Assembly: GCA_964036275.1 (NCBI GenBank)
Contig: OZ038436.1
Coordinates: 399,001 to 463,000, forward strand
Length of the DNA: 64,000 nt
Origin: Litoditis marina
Lineage: Eukaryota; Nematoda; Chromadorea; Rhabditida; Rhabditidae
Direction of reading: 5' to 3'
Position 1 is the stretch's first letter. The number at the start of each line of letters is the position of its first letter. The translations under genes and the position numbers were made by a program. A model generated the notes under the pieces. The model had not been told where the DNA came from. It made no database searches and worked only from the letters and a program-made list of their open reading frames with translations. Below are positions 35,401-45,656 of this stretch, in pieces.

Positions 35401-36701
35401 GTCATTTCCCGCAAAGGTCGTTTCAGACTACTTGTTCAGGTTTGCTTGAAAATGCGGTCATTATGAGTACGTATGCTAGAAGATCCCGAAATCTTCATAC
35501 CATCCTGCGTCTCTAGCTTTGCCTCACTATTTCCTGTCTCTTAAATCCCGGCGGGATGTGAGAGCAGAGAAATAGCGTATGTTTGAGGAGACGCAGGATG
35601 GGATGAAGGTTCCGGGTTATTCTAGCTAACGTACTCAGCTGTATTTGTAGTTTGATCCTGAGTGTGTTGGGTCCCTTCATTCTTTTTTAGTCTGCGGCAG
35701 ATACGTCAAACGAAATTGATATGCAGAGATACTATCTATGAGGGGTATCCCTACCCAATCGGGTTGTTAAAAAACATTTTCGAGTAAAGCCGGAAAACTC
35801 AGAAAACTCGAGAGTTCTCGATTACCAACTACCAAACTGGGAAATTTAGCAACTTTTCTGCGAACCCTTGTCATGTTTGGACAGCAAATCTACGCGACGA
35901 CACTGGGAGGGAATCTGTTCTACTGGTCCTATGACGTCTACGCGGTCCTCAAATACTCTTTCCTGGTGCTGGAGATGTGCATCACACAATGGACTCTTAT
36001 CATGTTCTTCGCTCCGGTAAGAAGCTATTTTTTATGGCGATCATTTATAGTTCCTTCTCGGACAATTCCCAGCCAATTGGCCCGCCACTTTTGTGGCTGC
36101 CTCGACGAGAGAGTGCGTAGGTCAGAGACACCCAGATGTCTGCGGCCTCATTGACCTGCATGTTCTCTCGCTTTTGTAACTGGCCAATCGCGAACATATG
36201 GCGCCAATCATTCTGAGAGCTACAAAGGCTAGAGAGCATTGAGATCTGCGAGACTGCAGACAGTCTGAGACAGACTGTGTCTTATTGATCGGTACAGTCT
36301 CTCGTCGGAGCCACTAAAAAGAGTGGCTTGCTGATTGTCAGAGTTTATCATCCTCATTTCTGTGTGTAGATCTGGGATCAACGACCGCTCGCTCGGCATC
36401 GTTCAATCCAGTTAACACTTTGTGGTCTTTTCCGAGGAAGTGCATACTATACTGTTAGTCCATTTCACTGTCACGTGAACATGTTAAACACAGCAGAAAT
36501 CAGAAACGTGCAATGACAAAGTGCGCGATTTCTCATTTGAATGCCAACTTTACGTGACTATTCATTTTACTCCTAGTATATACACGTGTTAAGGTCCGCC
36601 AAAACGCGAAGGAAATGCTTCTGCGACGATTCAAGGGAACCAGATGGGCGAAACCCGCCCAAATTAACACTACGAATGCACACGCAGTCGAAGCTTCTTA
36701 G
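32486..36701 (+). CDS. Seven-transmembrane serpentine receptor (nematode chemoreceptor-like)
   Basis: Six exons keep phase and give 348 residues: 32486-32711, 33455-33666, 34624-34881, 35004-35079, 35850-36016, 36594-36701. The start is the first of two adjacent ATGs (MMLIVNGS). The N-terminus has sequons NGS and NKS. Seven hydrophobic segments lie near 39-56, 72-90, 117-137, 160-177, 207-229, 248-268 and 285-310. TM3 ends TTRLLAVTAPF, the place of the DRY-like motif in nematode receptor families. A basic C-terminal tail (VRQNAKEMLLRRFKG) follows TM7 directly, the expected helix 8. This fits a plasma-membrane G-protein-coupled chemoreceptor; the srg superfamily is plausible but unproven. Introns carry several MITEs: families D and C plus one family A copy at each of the last two large introns, the last ending a few bases before the final exon. 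A GTAAG-type donor or TTTAG/CAG acceptor marks most junctions; donor GTGGGT at 34882 is weaker. Confidence 0.85.
32790..32945 (+). repeat. tRNA-like SINE/MITE family D copy
   Basis: CAGTGGTTAGCGCCCTGCTACGG, then CAGATTCGAATCCAGCGAG, GAGATAGAAACTTATAAATTT and a CACTATA end. It is followed at 32945-33067 by a damaged family C element. Confidence 0.65.
33845..34022 (+). repeat. tRNA-like SINE/MITE family D copy
   Basis: ACTATTATAGTAGTCGCCAACG at the left end, GGGCAGTGGTCAGCGGCCT, then CTGGTTCAATTCC and GGCACCCACTATAG at the right end. The two ends form short terminal inverted repeats. Confidence 0.65.
35120..35262. repeat. MITE family A copy
   Basis: TTAGTCAATTGCACGGTCACGTGA at the left, GTGCAATGACAAAGTGCACG inside, and TTTACGTGACTTTTCCATTGACTTC at the right. 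The two ends are inverted repeats. Confidence 0.75.
35465..35636. repeat. Palindromic MITE family C copy 7
   Basis: GAGTACGTATGCTAGAAGAT to TATTCTAGCTAACGTACTC. It lies in the receptor gene's intron between 35079 and 35850. Confidence 0.85.
36060..36320. repeat. MITE family G, two adjacent copies
   Basis: CCAGCCAATTGGCCCGCCAC ... GCATGTTCTCTCGCTTTTGT (36073-36185), then a second, more decayed copy from about 36225 to 36325. It is in the last receptor intron. Confidence 0.6.
36455..36583. repeat. MITE family A copy abutting the last receptor exon
   Basis: GTTAGTCCATTTCACTGTCACG at the left and TTTACGTGACTATTCATTTTACTCCTAGTATAT at the right. The right end is about 10 bp from the acceptor of exon 36594-36701. 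Confidence 0.75.
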
Positions 36702-36977
36702 AAAACACTCTTGCAACACAATAATTTAAATAATATTGTATTTATCAAACTTTCTATTCATTAAACTATGTTCGAGACTATCCAGATAGAGCTATCAACA
36801 GTCATCAGCTACTAGAGCTATCAAGATATATTCGTAAAATAAACAATTTACATGAATGAGCTACACATTTTGTGTAACTATTTTTTATCAGTGACGTATA
36901 TCGTTGAAACAGTTAATTCTGATGTATTGAACCCGAGAACATGAAATAGACTTGTTTTCAGGTTATCGAGCAAGTTA

Positions 36978-37058
36978 TCAGAGAGATAGAGAGAGAGAGA
37001 AAAAGAGAGAGAGATAGAGAGAGAGAAAGAGAGAGAGATAGAGAGAGAGAGAGTTATA
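36978..37058. repeat. GA microsatellite
   Basis: An imperfect GA/GATA-containing tract of about 80 bp. Confidence 0.85.
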
Positions 37059-37139
37059 GAAAATATGAAACTGATCTGCGCAGTTCTCGAAATACGACAA
37101 AAATATTACGGGGGTGAAGTACAAACAGAGTGGTTCAGA

Positions 37140-37390
37140 GTTATGTATAGTCTGTTCCCCCCCCCCCCACTCATAAAACTACAGTAACATTCTAAAGCCT
37201 TGAAATCGAAGTTTGATAAGTTGGCATTTCTGGATTACTTTCAAGTTTTGGTATGGTCTTCTGCACCCCTATTATTACATAATCTGAAAGTTTCGAATCG
37301 AAAAATCAATAGTTCATTGGAAATGGCTTCCGGAATATTCCACGGATTACTGTAGAAGGACATCATTGTTGAAACGCAGAGTATGTTATT
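37140..37390. repeat. MITE-like inverted repeat, family F copy 3
   Basis: TATAGTCTGTTCC at the left, then ACTACAGTAAC, and GGATTACTGTAGAAGGACAT ... GAAACGCAGAGTA at the right. Confidence 0.5.
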
Positions 37391-37711
37391 TACACATTCC
37401 TCTGAGCTAACCCTATAGTACAGGAACCATTTTACTTCATTCCAATATTTCAATGAGAACTTTTACTATTTTATTGTACTTGGTACGGGTGAATTCAGTA
37501 CTATTGCAAATATGTTATGTGTCAATAGTCAATAACCCACAGAGCCTCTTTTAGAACATAAAATATTTATTCGATCGTAATTTGTCGAACTATTGATAAG
37601 GCTTATTCAAATGCTACGTTTTGCTCTATTATACTTGTGTTCACATACAAAACATCGAATATAGAATTAATAATTGACGAAGCACGGATATTGCAGATTA
37701 CTGGCGGTTGG

Positions 37712-37732
37712 ATGTTTCAGTCGGTTATTCTA
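37712..37732 (+). promoter_or_regulatory. Bipartite RTGTTKC motif, weak second box
   Basis: ATGTTTCAGTCGGTTATTCT followed by AAGG; the second box is TCTAAG rather than TATA. Confidence 0.35.
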
Positions 37733-38173
37733 AGGCACAGAGTACTAGTGGAAACAATGCAAACGTCTTTTTGAGAGCAAATACAATTTTAACCAGTAGA
37801 CAAGCCAGCGCATGAACAATTTCTTGTTGCGAGACACAAACGTTATTATTAAAGTAATTATCTCAACTTTTGTATTTCAATATATGCAAATGTTTCCAAT
37901 CACTGCAATGTTCCATTCAATCTCCAGTTAATGCGTTGTATTATTTTGTTATAGTGAATTTGATTGAGCACGCGATTCAGAGTTTAGGATTATTTTTTTC
38001 ACTCTCTTACTACGATCGCTCTTTTTGTCTCTTTCGAGACAGTCCAATTTTTCAGTTTCACATTCGATTGAACTCGTATTTGGAATCCACTGTCCATACA
38101 AGTAAAATATTGTACCAACAGCTTGTCTGGTTGTTTGCTGTTCACAATTCGAGACAATACTATGTATTTCTGC

Positions 38174-38194
38174 TATATAGGCAGGATGAAACAT
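38174..38194 (-). promoter_or_regulatory. Bipartite RTGTTKC/TATA-like motif, minus strand
   Basis: Reads ATGTTTCATCCTGCCTATAT then AGC on the minus strand. Confidence 0.5.
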
Positions 38195-38682
38195 TCAATC
38201 GTCAGCAATACACTTGAACGATGAACTAATCGCGTGAAATTTATACTAAATTAACGAACGCAGAATAAGAGGCAAATTTGAGATATTCATGTTTTTCGTG
38301 ATTTTTTTCCGTTCGCAACTCAGGGAGGTTTGACTCAGGGAAACCATACTCAGGGAAATTTGATACTACTGAGAACTGAATAACCGAGAAGCATTCTTTA
38401 CAACAATAGAAACTATTAAATTCCTCAAACATTCAGCCACCAGTAACCTGGTGTTTTATTATTCAAATAATATCTGGTCTGGTAGTTCAGAATACAAATC
38501 CTCGAATGTTGCAAGCTGTGCTCTTAACTGAGTGTCAACATCTTATAACAGTATCATAACGTTCGAAACTTTACGATAAACATTCATCAAAAACAAATAG
38601 AAAGTGCAGGCATTGCAGTAGAAAGTTCGTTCATTGCAGTAACATTATTTCGGTGGGTGCGAAGCTGGGAAGCTTATGTTAT

Positions 38683-38790
38683 ACTGTAAGTAAATTGCAC
38701 AGTCAAGTGAACATGTTAAACACAGCACAACATGATTTCTCATTAGAATACTAACTTTACGTGACTATTTATTTTACTTCTAGTATATCA
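38683..38790. repeat. MITE family A copy, shortened
   Basis: ACTGTAAGTAAATTGCACAGTCA at the left and TTTACGTGACTATTTATTTTACTTC at the right, with part of the centre missing. Confidence 0.65.
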
Positions 38791-39018
38791 TCTCAACCAA
38801 ATATACTGCCAGAAAATAACTTTCTCTACAGTACTGGTTCAATGGTTCTTTTTTTATGTGGCTACATTGTTTAATGTTTCAATTAAGTCTAAAATTATGA
38901 ATTGAAATATAGTTGAGTTTTACCGTTCTTCTACAATATTGTACAATACAATCATTACAATGAGCGTTGGGACTGATTTGATTTGATCGAACACTCGCCC
39001 CACAGTTATTGAGGTTGA

Positions 39019-39039
39019 ATGTTTCACTCCTCCGTTATA
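39019..39039 (+). promoter_or_regulatory. Bipartite RTGTTKC/TATA-like motif
   Basis: ATGTTTCACTCCTCCGTTAT then AGGTG; preceded by GTTGA. Confidence 0.5.
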
Positions 39040-39785
39040 GGTGACTGTGTTCTTCCATGGTCAGTTCGTATTTGACTTTCAAAAAAAAACAATTATTAGA
39101 GTGAACAATGCGTTAACATTATCCTTTTTGTATACTTCAAACTAATTCACTGGCGCGCTCACTATGTATTCCTACCCTGTAATAAACTTCAGCTATTTCA
39201 CTTCAACGAAATCATCCGAGTGAGAACGTTTTATTATCCAACAAACTTGAAATTCAAACTCTTCAATACGTTTTATCTACCTATAACGAACTATATCAGG
39301 AAAAGCGCCAAAACAGATGTTTCTCGCTTATCACACACCCTCGAAACATTCGAATGTTTGAACTTAGCTAGAAGGGTGGAACTGGGAAACATATAAATTT
39401 TTGTCTTTCGCCGGAATCGAACCTGCAAGCAAAAGTTTCGTAGCGGGGCGCTAACCACTGCGTTACTTGAGTACATATCGGACAGGTTTTGGAATCGAAA
39501 CCATTATCTGGATGTAGAAAATGGGTTTCATAACGAGAGACCCGAACAAATTATGATTTTCCACGTGTTTTTAGAAAAGAAATATAAAAATGAAGAACTT
39601 TAAATAAAAAACTTTAAAGTGTTACAAACCCGAAAACGATGGTCTTTTTTGATTTGCACACCGTTTGGCGACACTCGTACTACGTTGTGTTGTGGAAGCA
39701 GAAAAATAGCGTATGTTTCAAGAGACGCAGGGTGGGACGAAAAGAGAGGAATATTCCTACATACAACCTCTATTCAACACAGGTT

Positions 39786-39791
39786 CATAAC
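39786..39791. repeat. Left target-site duplication CATAAC
   Basis: The same six bases follow the right end of the element at 51713-51718. Six bases is the duplication size of Polinton/Maverick transposons. Confidence 0.85.
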
Positions 39792-40399
39792 AGTAGTAGA
39801 CCAGCCCGTGAATGAACCAAAAGGGGCGGAGCCTAGCGCGCGGCTGCACCCGGCGCGCAGCCAGCCGGCAACATACAGTAACCTAGGTACAGTAACCTAG
39901 GTACAGTAATCCTTATACAGTATAACGGTAATTCTTAAGGAAAAAGTTTTTTCTCAGGTTTTCTCACACGTTTCTACACGTGTCCACACGCTCTCTCACG
40001 TTTTTTCTTGGCTCTTTTCCAAGGAATTTTCTGGAATCTGAGTATTTCGCAATACCTGATACATATTTCGCAATAGCTTGATAAAAATCGATAATGAAAT
40101 GATGGGCACGGTACGTTTGTAAGCGTTATCGCGTAGTGTAGGAAATTATCTGGCACGCTTGACTCAAGAACCTTAGTTTGAGAATACACGTTATTGATTT
40201 GTATTGACTTGTATCCGGTGGCTGCGCAACTATAGTTTGTTTATATTAGTGCAACAGGTGCCAGGCACCAGGCTGCTCAGAATAGAAAACGAGGGGGTTT
40301 AAAGCCTCATGGGGGTTATAACTTCCAAGTACAGTTTATTCGGTTCACACGTGACATGTGTTTTAACAGGAAAGATAGCATCCATCAATCTACCTCAAA

Positions 40400-40492
40400 C
40401 TTGGGTAATTAACCGGATGGGGTTATCCAACATACGTACTTAGATAACGTTTTCACGTGTTACACGTGGTGTGTCATGTAAATGTACGTGTC
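40400..40492 (+). repeat. Subterminal repeat 1, left arm
   Basis: ACTTGGGTAA ... ACATACGTACTTAG ... TTTCACGTGTTACACGTG ... GTGTCATGTAAATGTACG. A diverged second copy is at 40843-40942. It carries CACGTG palindromes. Confidence 0.75.
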
Positions 40493-40842
40493 CTGTACCG
40501 CCTTCCATATAAAATGAAACATGCGCGAGCTACATAGATCAAAACATAAGCTGCATTCTACTCTACATGAAACATGAAGAACACCCGAGATTCCCGATTT
40601 GTGATGCAATTTTTAAAGGACTGTGTATTGCAAATTCCGGGCGCTGCGAGACCCATAACGCAATTGAAATTAACTATGCCGACAAGCTGCAATACGCAGT
40701 ATATACGTTATATTGTTAATATAATATTACCTAAACTTATACGGATTCACACATAGAATGTTTTACAACAAGAAAGCATTTTCTGTGTTTTCCTATATTT
40801 TTTTTTCAAAACTTTGTCGGTTTAGAACCAGAACGCACCTTT

Positions 40843-40942
40843 AACTTGGGTAACTGAACAGACTGGTTGGAAAAATCGTCGACGTACGTATTTAGTTCGG
40901 GTTTTCACGTGTTACACGTGATGTGCCATGTGAATGTACGGT
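40843..40942 (+). repeat. Subterminal repeat 2, left arm
   Basis: ACTTGGGTAACTGAACAGAC ... GACGTACGTATTTAG ... TTTCACGTGTTACACGTG ... TGCCATGTGAATGTACGG. It repeats the block at 40400-40492 with divergence. Confidence 0.75.
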
Positions 40943-41318
40943 AACCGATTAACAACGTAAATAAATAGTGACCGGGATATCCTGCCATTTTCGCACTTTA
41001 TTCCAACATTTTTATACTTTAATGGCAAAACTACCTTAATTTTGTGACATTTGTGTACTTTAATAAAGTATCATCTTGGAATTCCCAGCACTGGTGTAAT
41101 TATTGATCACCTTCTAAAAGAGTATCTATATTATTGAACAACACAACACAACACATCCAATTTTAACTACAAACTCTAAAGCATTTAATGGAGTCACCAA
41201 ACGTGATTCCGTAATGCGTTTAACAACGTGCAGTATTTTCTTGGAATTCGTAGTATTGGTAATAAAGACACGCGGTGTGTTGCGCACAAAACAAAAGTTT
41301 TTTAGGTTGATAATTTTA

Positions 41319-42032
41319 TTACAAAGTCCACAATTTTATATACAATCTTCTCCTTCCGGTTCCTTGCTGGCGGGTTCGCCTGGACATGGGAGCTGGCGCC
41401 GGAACTCCATAAACTCTATCGGCGGAAGCGTTTGTTTCAGCCATTTTTCTCCTGGCGCTTCTTGAGACTACCGGAGTCCACTGGTCGGCACTTTTATCCG
41501 AAGCTGTATCGTAATTTTCGTTCTCATCGTTCTCAGACTCGGCCAACATTTCCAATTTAATAGGTTTTTCTTCCTTTTCCGCTATTGGCTGAATGTCGTA
41601 ATTCACTTTGCTTCGCACGTGATTGTAAAACTCCTCATAACCATACGGCATGAAATCAGTTTTGTACATTGCATAATCCAAGTTGGTATTTATGTTGGAT
41701 CTTTCTATGACTCGGCCATCCAGCACAATTTCTTGCCTATCGTTCGTGCGAATCCCTTCAAATATCTTCCAGAAGTTCTTATCTTTAGTAGGTAATTTGT
41801 ATGCTGGTACGACATCGTTCGAAGGCGGCAATTCGATTCGGACAGTTGGTGGAACATCAATAGATTCTAGAAAACCTCGCAACCGAGCCATCGCATCTTC
41901 ATAAAGTGCAACTTTTTCGTAGTCGGCGAGAGTTGTGCTATGAAGTATATCGGACATTCTCTGTTTCAGAGATGCTGTATGTTTCTCATCCTCATTCAGA
42001 GGGGCAAGCATATACTTTCCGGTTGTTTTCAT
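41319..42032 (-). CDS. Element protein of 237 aa, left-arm copy
   Basis: It encodes the same protein as 49472-50185 with no residue change. The ATG at 42032 is the first one downstream of the TATATAA box at 42174-42180. The protein is hydrophilic and acidic in its second third (ESENDENENYDTASDKSADQ) and ends in a basic tail (RRTRQQGTGRRRLYIKLWTL). No transmembrane segment, Walker motif or zinc finger is visible, and I do not recognise the family. A stop with overlapping AATAAA closes the gene. Confidence 0.7.
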   Translation of the reverse strand: MKTTGKYMLAPLNEDEKHTASLKQRMSDILHSTTLADYEKVALYEDAMARLRGFLESIDVPPTVRIELPPSNDVVPAYKLPTKDKNFWKIFEGIRTNDRQEIVLDGRVIERSNINTNLDYAMYKTDFMPYGYEEFYNHVRSKVNYDIQPIAEKEEKPIKLEMLAESENDENENYDTASDKSADQWTPVVSRSARRKMAETNASADRVYGVPAPAPMSRRTRQQGTGRRRLYIKLWTL

Positions 42033-42166
42033 CTTCTCAAGTCACAAAAAGTAAAAGCTGTATTCGGAAATGCCGTAATATTCTGCGCGGGGAGATTAAA
42101 TTGAGGGCTGGCTTCTGTAAGTGGTCTTAACGCAAGCACTTGGTTATTTGGCGGTTTGGTGCTCAT
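42029..42166 (-). CDS. Possible 45-aa upstream frame, left-arm copy
   Basis: Its TGA overlaps the ATG of the 237-aa gene in the string ATGA. It begins MSTKPPNNQVLALRPLTEAS. The start codon lies only about 8 bp after the TATA box, upstream of where transcription should begin, so translation is doubtful. Confidence 0.3.
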   Translation of the reverse strand: MSTKPPNNQVLALRPLTEASPQFNLPAQNITAFPNTAFTFCDLRR

Positions 42167-42173
42167 TGTCACC

Positions 42174-42180
42174 TTATATA
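42174..42180 (-). promoter_or_regulatory. TATA box for the 237-aa gene, left arm
   Basis: TATATAA on the minus strand, about 142 bp before the 237-aa ATG; no other ATG lies downstream of the expected start site. Confidence 0.6.
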
Positions 42181-42334
42181 CTCTCCATATGTCACACTTT
42201 CGTCCAACTTTTAAAAAAAAAAAAACTTGTTGCGGTGTTGTGGTGGGTGTTATCCACAAGTTGCGGTGGGTGTTTTTTTCTATTGTTAAAAGAAGCCATT
42301 ACAACTAATTAAATTGTTTATTCTATGAAAACAC

Positions 42335-42643
42335 TCATAATTGTAGGTTACAAGCTGTTAATGCTGGAATTATAATTGCTTCTATGTGATCCTGGGATAA
42401 GCGACGGAGTTGTCTTCTCGCCAAATCTGGACTGCGAATACTTGAAATGTCGTACAGGAGAGGTAGAACAGGTTTCAAAGTGTCCCTCTCAGAACAAGTT
42501 AGGAAAAGTTTGTCATTGTTCAAAATGTTATAAATAATCTCAACTAGGATATTTATCTGGGGAATCTGCGCTGTTTCAATTATAGAGCAATCGGACATGC
42601 ACGTAAATAGGAACCCAGAATGTTTGCTTAAGCGACTGGACAT
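42335..42643 (-). CDS. Element protein of 102 aa, left-arm copy
   Basis: Identical in protein sequence to 48862-49170. It starts MSSRLSKHSGFLF, 46 bp after a TATAAAA box. The central region is predicted helical (QINILVEIIYNIL, SERDTLKPVLPLLYDIS), followed by basic ARRQLRRLS and hydrophobic IEAIIIPAL. An AATAAA lies just after the stop. The family is not recognised with confidence; small helical proteins of this general pattern occur in Polinton-like elements (recollection, not checked). Confidence 0.65.
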   Translation of the reverse strand: MSSRLSKHSGFLFTCMSDCSIIETAQIPQINILVEIIYNILNNDKLFLTCSERDTLKPVLPLLYDISSIRSPDLARRQLRRLSQDHIEAIIIPALTACNLQL

Positions 42644-42848
42644 AATCGTTGTTCGTGTTAAAATGATTCATTTGTCCAGTTTTGGTCGTTTTATAGCCAA
42701 ATTGGGACATACATTGTAATGTTGTCAATCGCAAGTTTAGCACGCCTGCCTTCATCGAATCTTGTTGAGGTGTTGCGATAACCGCCTTTAGCGAACAAAA
42801 TACGACACGCCTACTCTCCAAATGATAATTCTCAAAACTAACAATCAT
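42576..42848 (-). CDS. Doubtful 90-aa frame, left-arm copy
   Basis: An ATG-initiated open frame (MIVSFENYHLESRRVVF) that overlaps the 102-aa gene in another frame. The TATA box of the 102-aa gene lies inside it. No family resemblance. It could be a real overlapping gene or chance. Confidence 0.3.
   Translation of the reverse strand: MIVSFENYHLESRRVVFCSLKAVIATPQQDSMKAGVLNLRLTTLQCMSQFGYKTTKTGQMNHFNTNNDYVQSLKQTFWVPIYVHVRLLYN
42689..42695 (-). promoter_or_regulatory. TATA box for the 102-aa gene, left arm
   Basis: TATAAAA on the minus strand, 46 bp before the 102-aa ATG at 42643; the first ATG after the expected start site is that of the 102-aa gene. Confidence 0.6.
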
Positions 42849-42927
42849 TTTCCAAACACCCACTTCTTAGGCAGCAGAGAGTTACAACAAGTAAGTCTCC
42901 ATGCCTTTTCTGTTCAAATAATTACGT

Positions 42928-45420
42928 ACAAGTACACTTGTCCTTGCTAATCCACCCCCTAGGTACATGAAAGTTACTTTTTTCAACTTTTGTAACTTTC
43001 GAAACATTCGAAACATTTTATTTGTGTGTACCCACACTTTTCCTTGCTAGTCCACCCCAGGGGTACATGAAAGTTACTTTTTTCAACTTTTGTAACTTTC
43101 GAAACATTCCAAAGGCGTCATTTTATTTGTGTGTATCCACACTTTTCCTTGCTAGGCCACCCGCTGGGTACATGAAAGTTACTTTTTCAACTTTTGTAAC
43201 TTTCGAAACATTCCAAAGGCACCATTTTATTTGTGTGTACCCACACTTTTCCTTGCTGGTCCACCCCCTAGGTACATGAAAGTTACTTTTTTCAACTTTT
43301 GTAACTTTCGAAACATTCCAAAGGCGTCATTTTATTTGTGTGTATCCACACTTTTCCTTGCTAGGCCACCCCCAGGGTACATGAAAGTTACTTTTTCAAC
43401 CTTTGTAACTTTCGAAACATTCCAAACATGTTATTTGTGTGTACCCACACTTTTTCTTGCTAGTCCACCCCCGGGGTCCATGAAAGTTACTTTTTCAACC
43501 TTTGTAACTTTCGAAACATTCCAAACATGTTATTTGTGTGTACCCACACTTTTTCTTGCTAGGCCACCCGCTGGGTACATGAAAGTTACTTTTTCAACTT
43601 TTGTAACTTTCGAAACATTCCAAAGGCACCATTTTATTTGTGTGTACCCACACTTTTCCTTGCTGGTCCACCCCCTAGGTACATGAAAGTTACTTTTTTC
43701 AACTTTTGTAACTTTCGAAACATTCCAAAGGCGTCATTTTATTTGTGTGTATCCACACTTTTCCTTGCTAGGCCACCCCCAGGGTACATGAAAGTTACTT
43801 TTTCAACCTTTGTAACTTTCGAAACATTCCAAACATGTTATTTGTGTGTACCCACACTTTTTCTTGCTAGTCCACCCCCGGGGTCCATGAAAGTTACTTT
43901 TTCAACCTTTGTAACTTTCGAAACATTCCAAACATGTTATTTGTGTGTACCCACACTTTTTCTTGCTAGTCCACCCCCGGGGTCCATGAAAGTTACTTTT
44001 TCAACCTTTGTAACTTTCGAAACATTCCAAACATGTTATTTGTGTGTACCCACACTTTTTCTTGCTAGTCCACCCCCGGGGTCCATGAAAGTTACTTTTT
44101 CAACTTTTGTAACTTTCGAAACATTCGAAACGTTTTATTTGTGTGTACCCACACTTTTCCTTGCTAGGCCACCCCCTAGGTACATGAAAGTTACTTTTTT
44201 CAACTTTTGTAACTTTCGAAACATTCGAAACATTTTATTTGTGTGTACCCACACTTTTCCTTGCTAGTCCACCCCAGGGGTACATGAAAGTTACTTTTTT
44301 CAACTTTTGTAACTTTCGAAACATTCCAAAGGCACCATTTTATTTGTGTGTACCCACACTGTTCCTTGCTAGGCCACCCCCTAGGTACATGAAAGTTACT
44401 TTTTTCAACTTTTGTAACTTTCGAAACATTCCAAAGGCGTCATTTTATTTGTGTGTATCCACACTTTTCCTTGCTAGGCCACCCCCAGGGTACATGAAAG
44501 TTACTTTTTCAACCTTTGTAACTTTCGAAACATTCCAAACATGTTATTTGTGTGTACCCACACTTTTTCTTGCTAGTCCACCCCCGGGGTCCATGAAAGT
44601 TACTTTTTCAACTTTTGTAACTTTCGAAACATTCGAAACGTTTTATTTGTGTGTACCCACACTTTTCCTTGCTAGGCCACCCCCTAGGTACATGAAAGTT
44701 ACTTTTTTCAACTTTTGTAACTTTCGAAACATTCGAAACATTTTATTTGTGTGTACCCACACTTTTCCTTGCTAGTCCACCCCCAGGGTACATGAAAGTT
44801 ACTTTTTCAACCTTTGTAACTTTCGAAACATTCCAAACATGTTATTTGTGTGTACCCACACTTTTTCTTGCTAGTCCACCCCCGGGGTCCATGAAAGTTA
44901 CTTTTTCAACTTTTGTAACTTTCGAAACATTCGAAACGTTTTATTTGTGTGTACCCACACTTTTCCTTGCTAGGCCACCCCCTAGGTACATGAAAGTTAC
45001 TTTTTTCAACTTTTGTAACTTTCGAAACATTCGAAACATTTTATTTGTGTGTACCCACACTTTTCCTTGCTAGTCCACCCCCGGGGTACATGAAAGATAC
45101 TTTTTTCAACTTTTGTAACTTTCGAAACATTCGAAACATTTAATTTGTGTGTACCCACACTTTTCCTTGCTAGTCCACCCCCGGGGTACATGAAAGTTAC
45201 TTTTTCAACTTTTGTAACTTTCGACACATTCGAAACGTTTTATTTGTGTGTACCCACACTGTTCCTTGCTAGTCCACCCCAGGGGTACATGAAAGTTACT
45301 TTTTTCCACTTTTGTAACTCTCGAAACATTCCAAAGGCGCCATTCTATTTGTGTGTACTCTCATTTTTCCTGGCCAGGCCCTTCCTTAGGTGAAAGTTAC
45401 TTTATCACTTTTGGAACTTT
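42928..45420 (+). repeat. Tandem array of about 24 units of 98-106 bp, left arm
   Basis: Each unit carries two hairpins: GTGTG-TACC-CACAC, and GAAAGTTAC ... GTAACTTTC around a TTTTTTCAACTTT loop. Between them is CCTTGCTAGTCCACCCCC. Units differ in a variable ending (CATTCGAAACATTTTATTT, CATTCCAAACATGTTATTT, CATTCCAAAGGCGTCATTTT), and these variants recur in a patterned order, suggesting higher-order duplication. Outer units are degenerate. Long open frames through it result from repetition and lack ATG starts. Confidence 0.95.
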
Positions 45421-45639
45421 CCAGTTTTCCAAAACTCTACTTTCACTCCGGTCTTTCACATTGTTTGTGGCGGGCTCATCGCCACGTCAGGCATTTTATG
45501 CCTAATACTCATTGTTGTTGGAACTGAATTGTAAAATAAAAGGCACATCGAACTCACTTATTGTGAGTTCTCAATGCCTAATGAGTGGGTGTTGAAAATT
45601 TATGATATTTTCTTTTTTTTTTTTTTCGATTTGGTTATT

Positions 45640-45656
45640 GCTCCGCGGTGCGGAGC
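45640..45656. repeat. Border palindrome, left side of loop
   Basis: GCTCCGCGGTGCGGAGC, a 7-3-7 perfect hairpin, is the last sequence shared by the arms on this side. Confidence 0.9.

Larger units (their letters stand above)
36702..39785. other. Spacer between the receptor gene and the giant palindrome
   Basis: No gene was recognised. It holds a GA microsatellite (36978-37055), a family F MITE (37140-37390) with a poly-C tract, a family A MITE (38683-38790), a decayed family D copy (39385-39490, minus) and three bipartite promoter-like motifs. A fragment of family C sequence (GTATGTTTCAAGAGACGCAG) is near 39710. Confidence 0.5.
39792..45656 (+). repeat. Left arm of the giant palindrome
   Basis: From the outer end inward: a GC-rich tip (GGGGCGGAGCC, GCGCGCGGC), a short ACAGTAACCTAGGT tandem, about 1.4 kb non-coding DNA with two subterminal repeats, two minus-strand genes, the tandem array, about 230 bp of unique DNA and the border palindrome. 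Confidence 0.95.
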
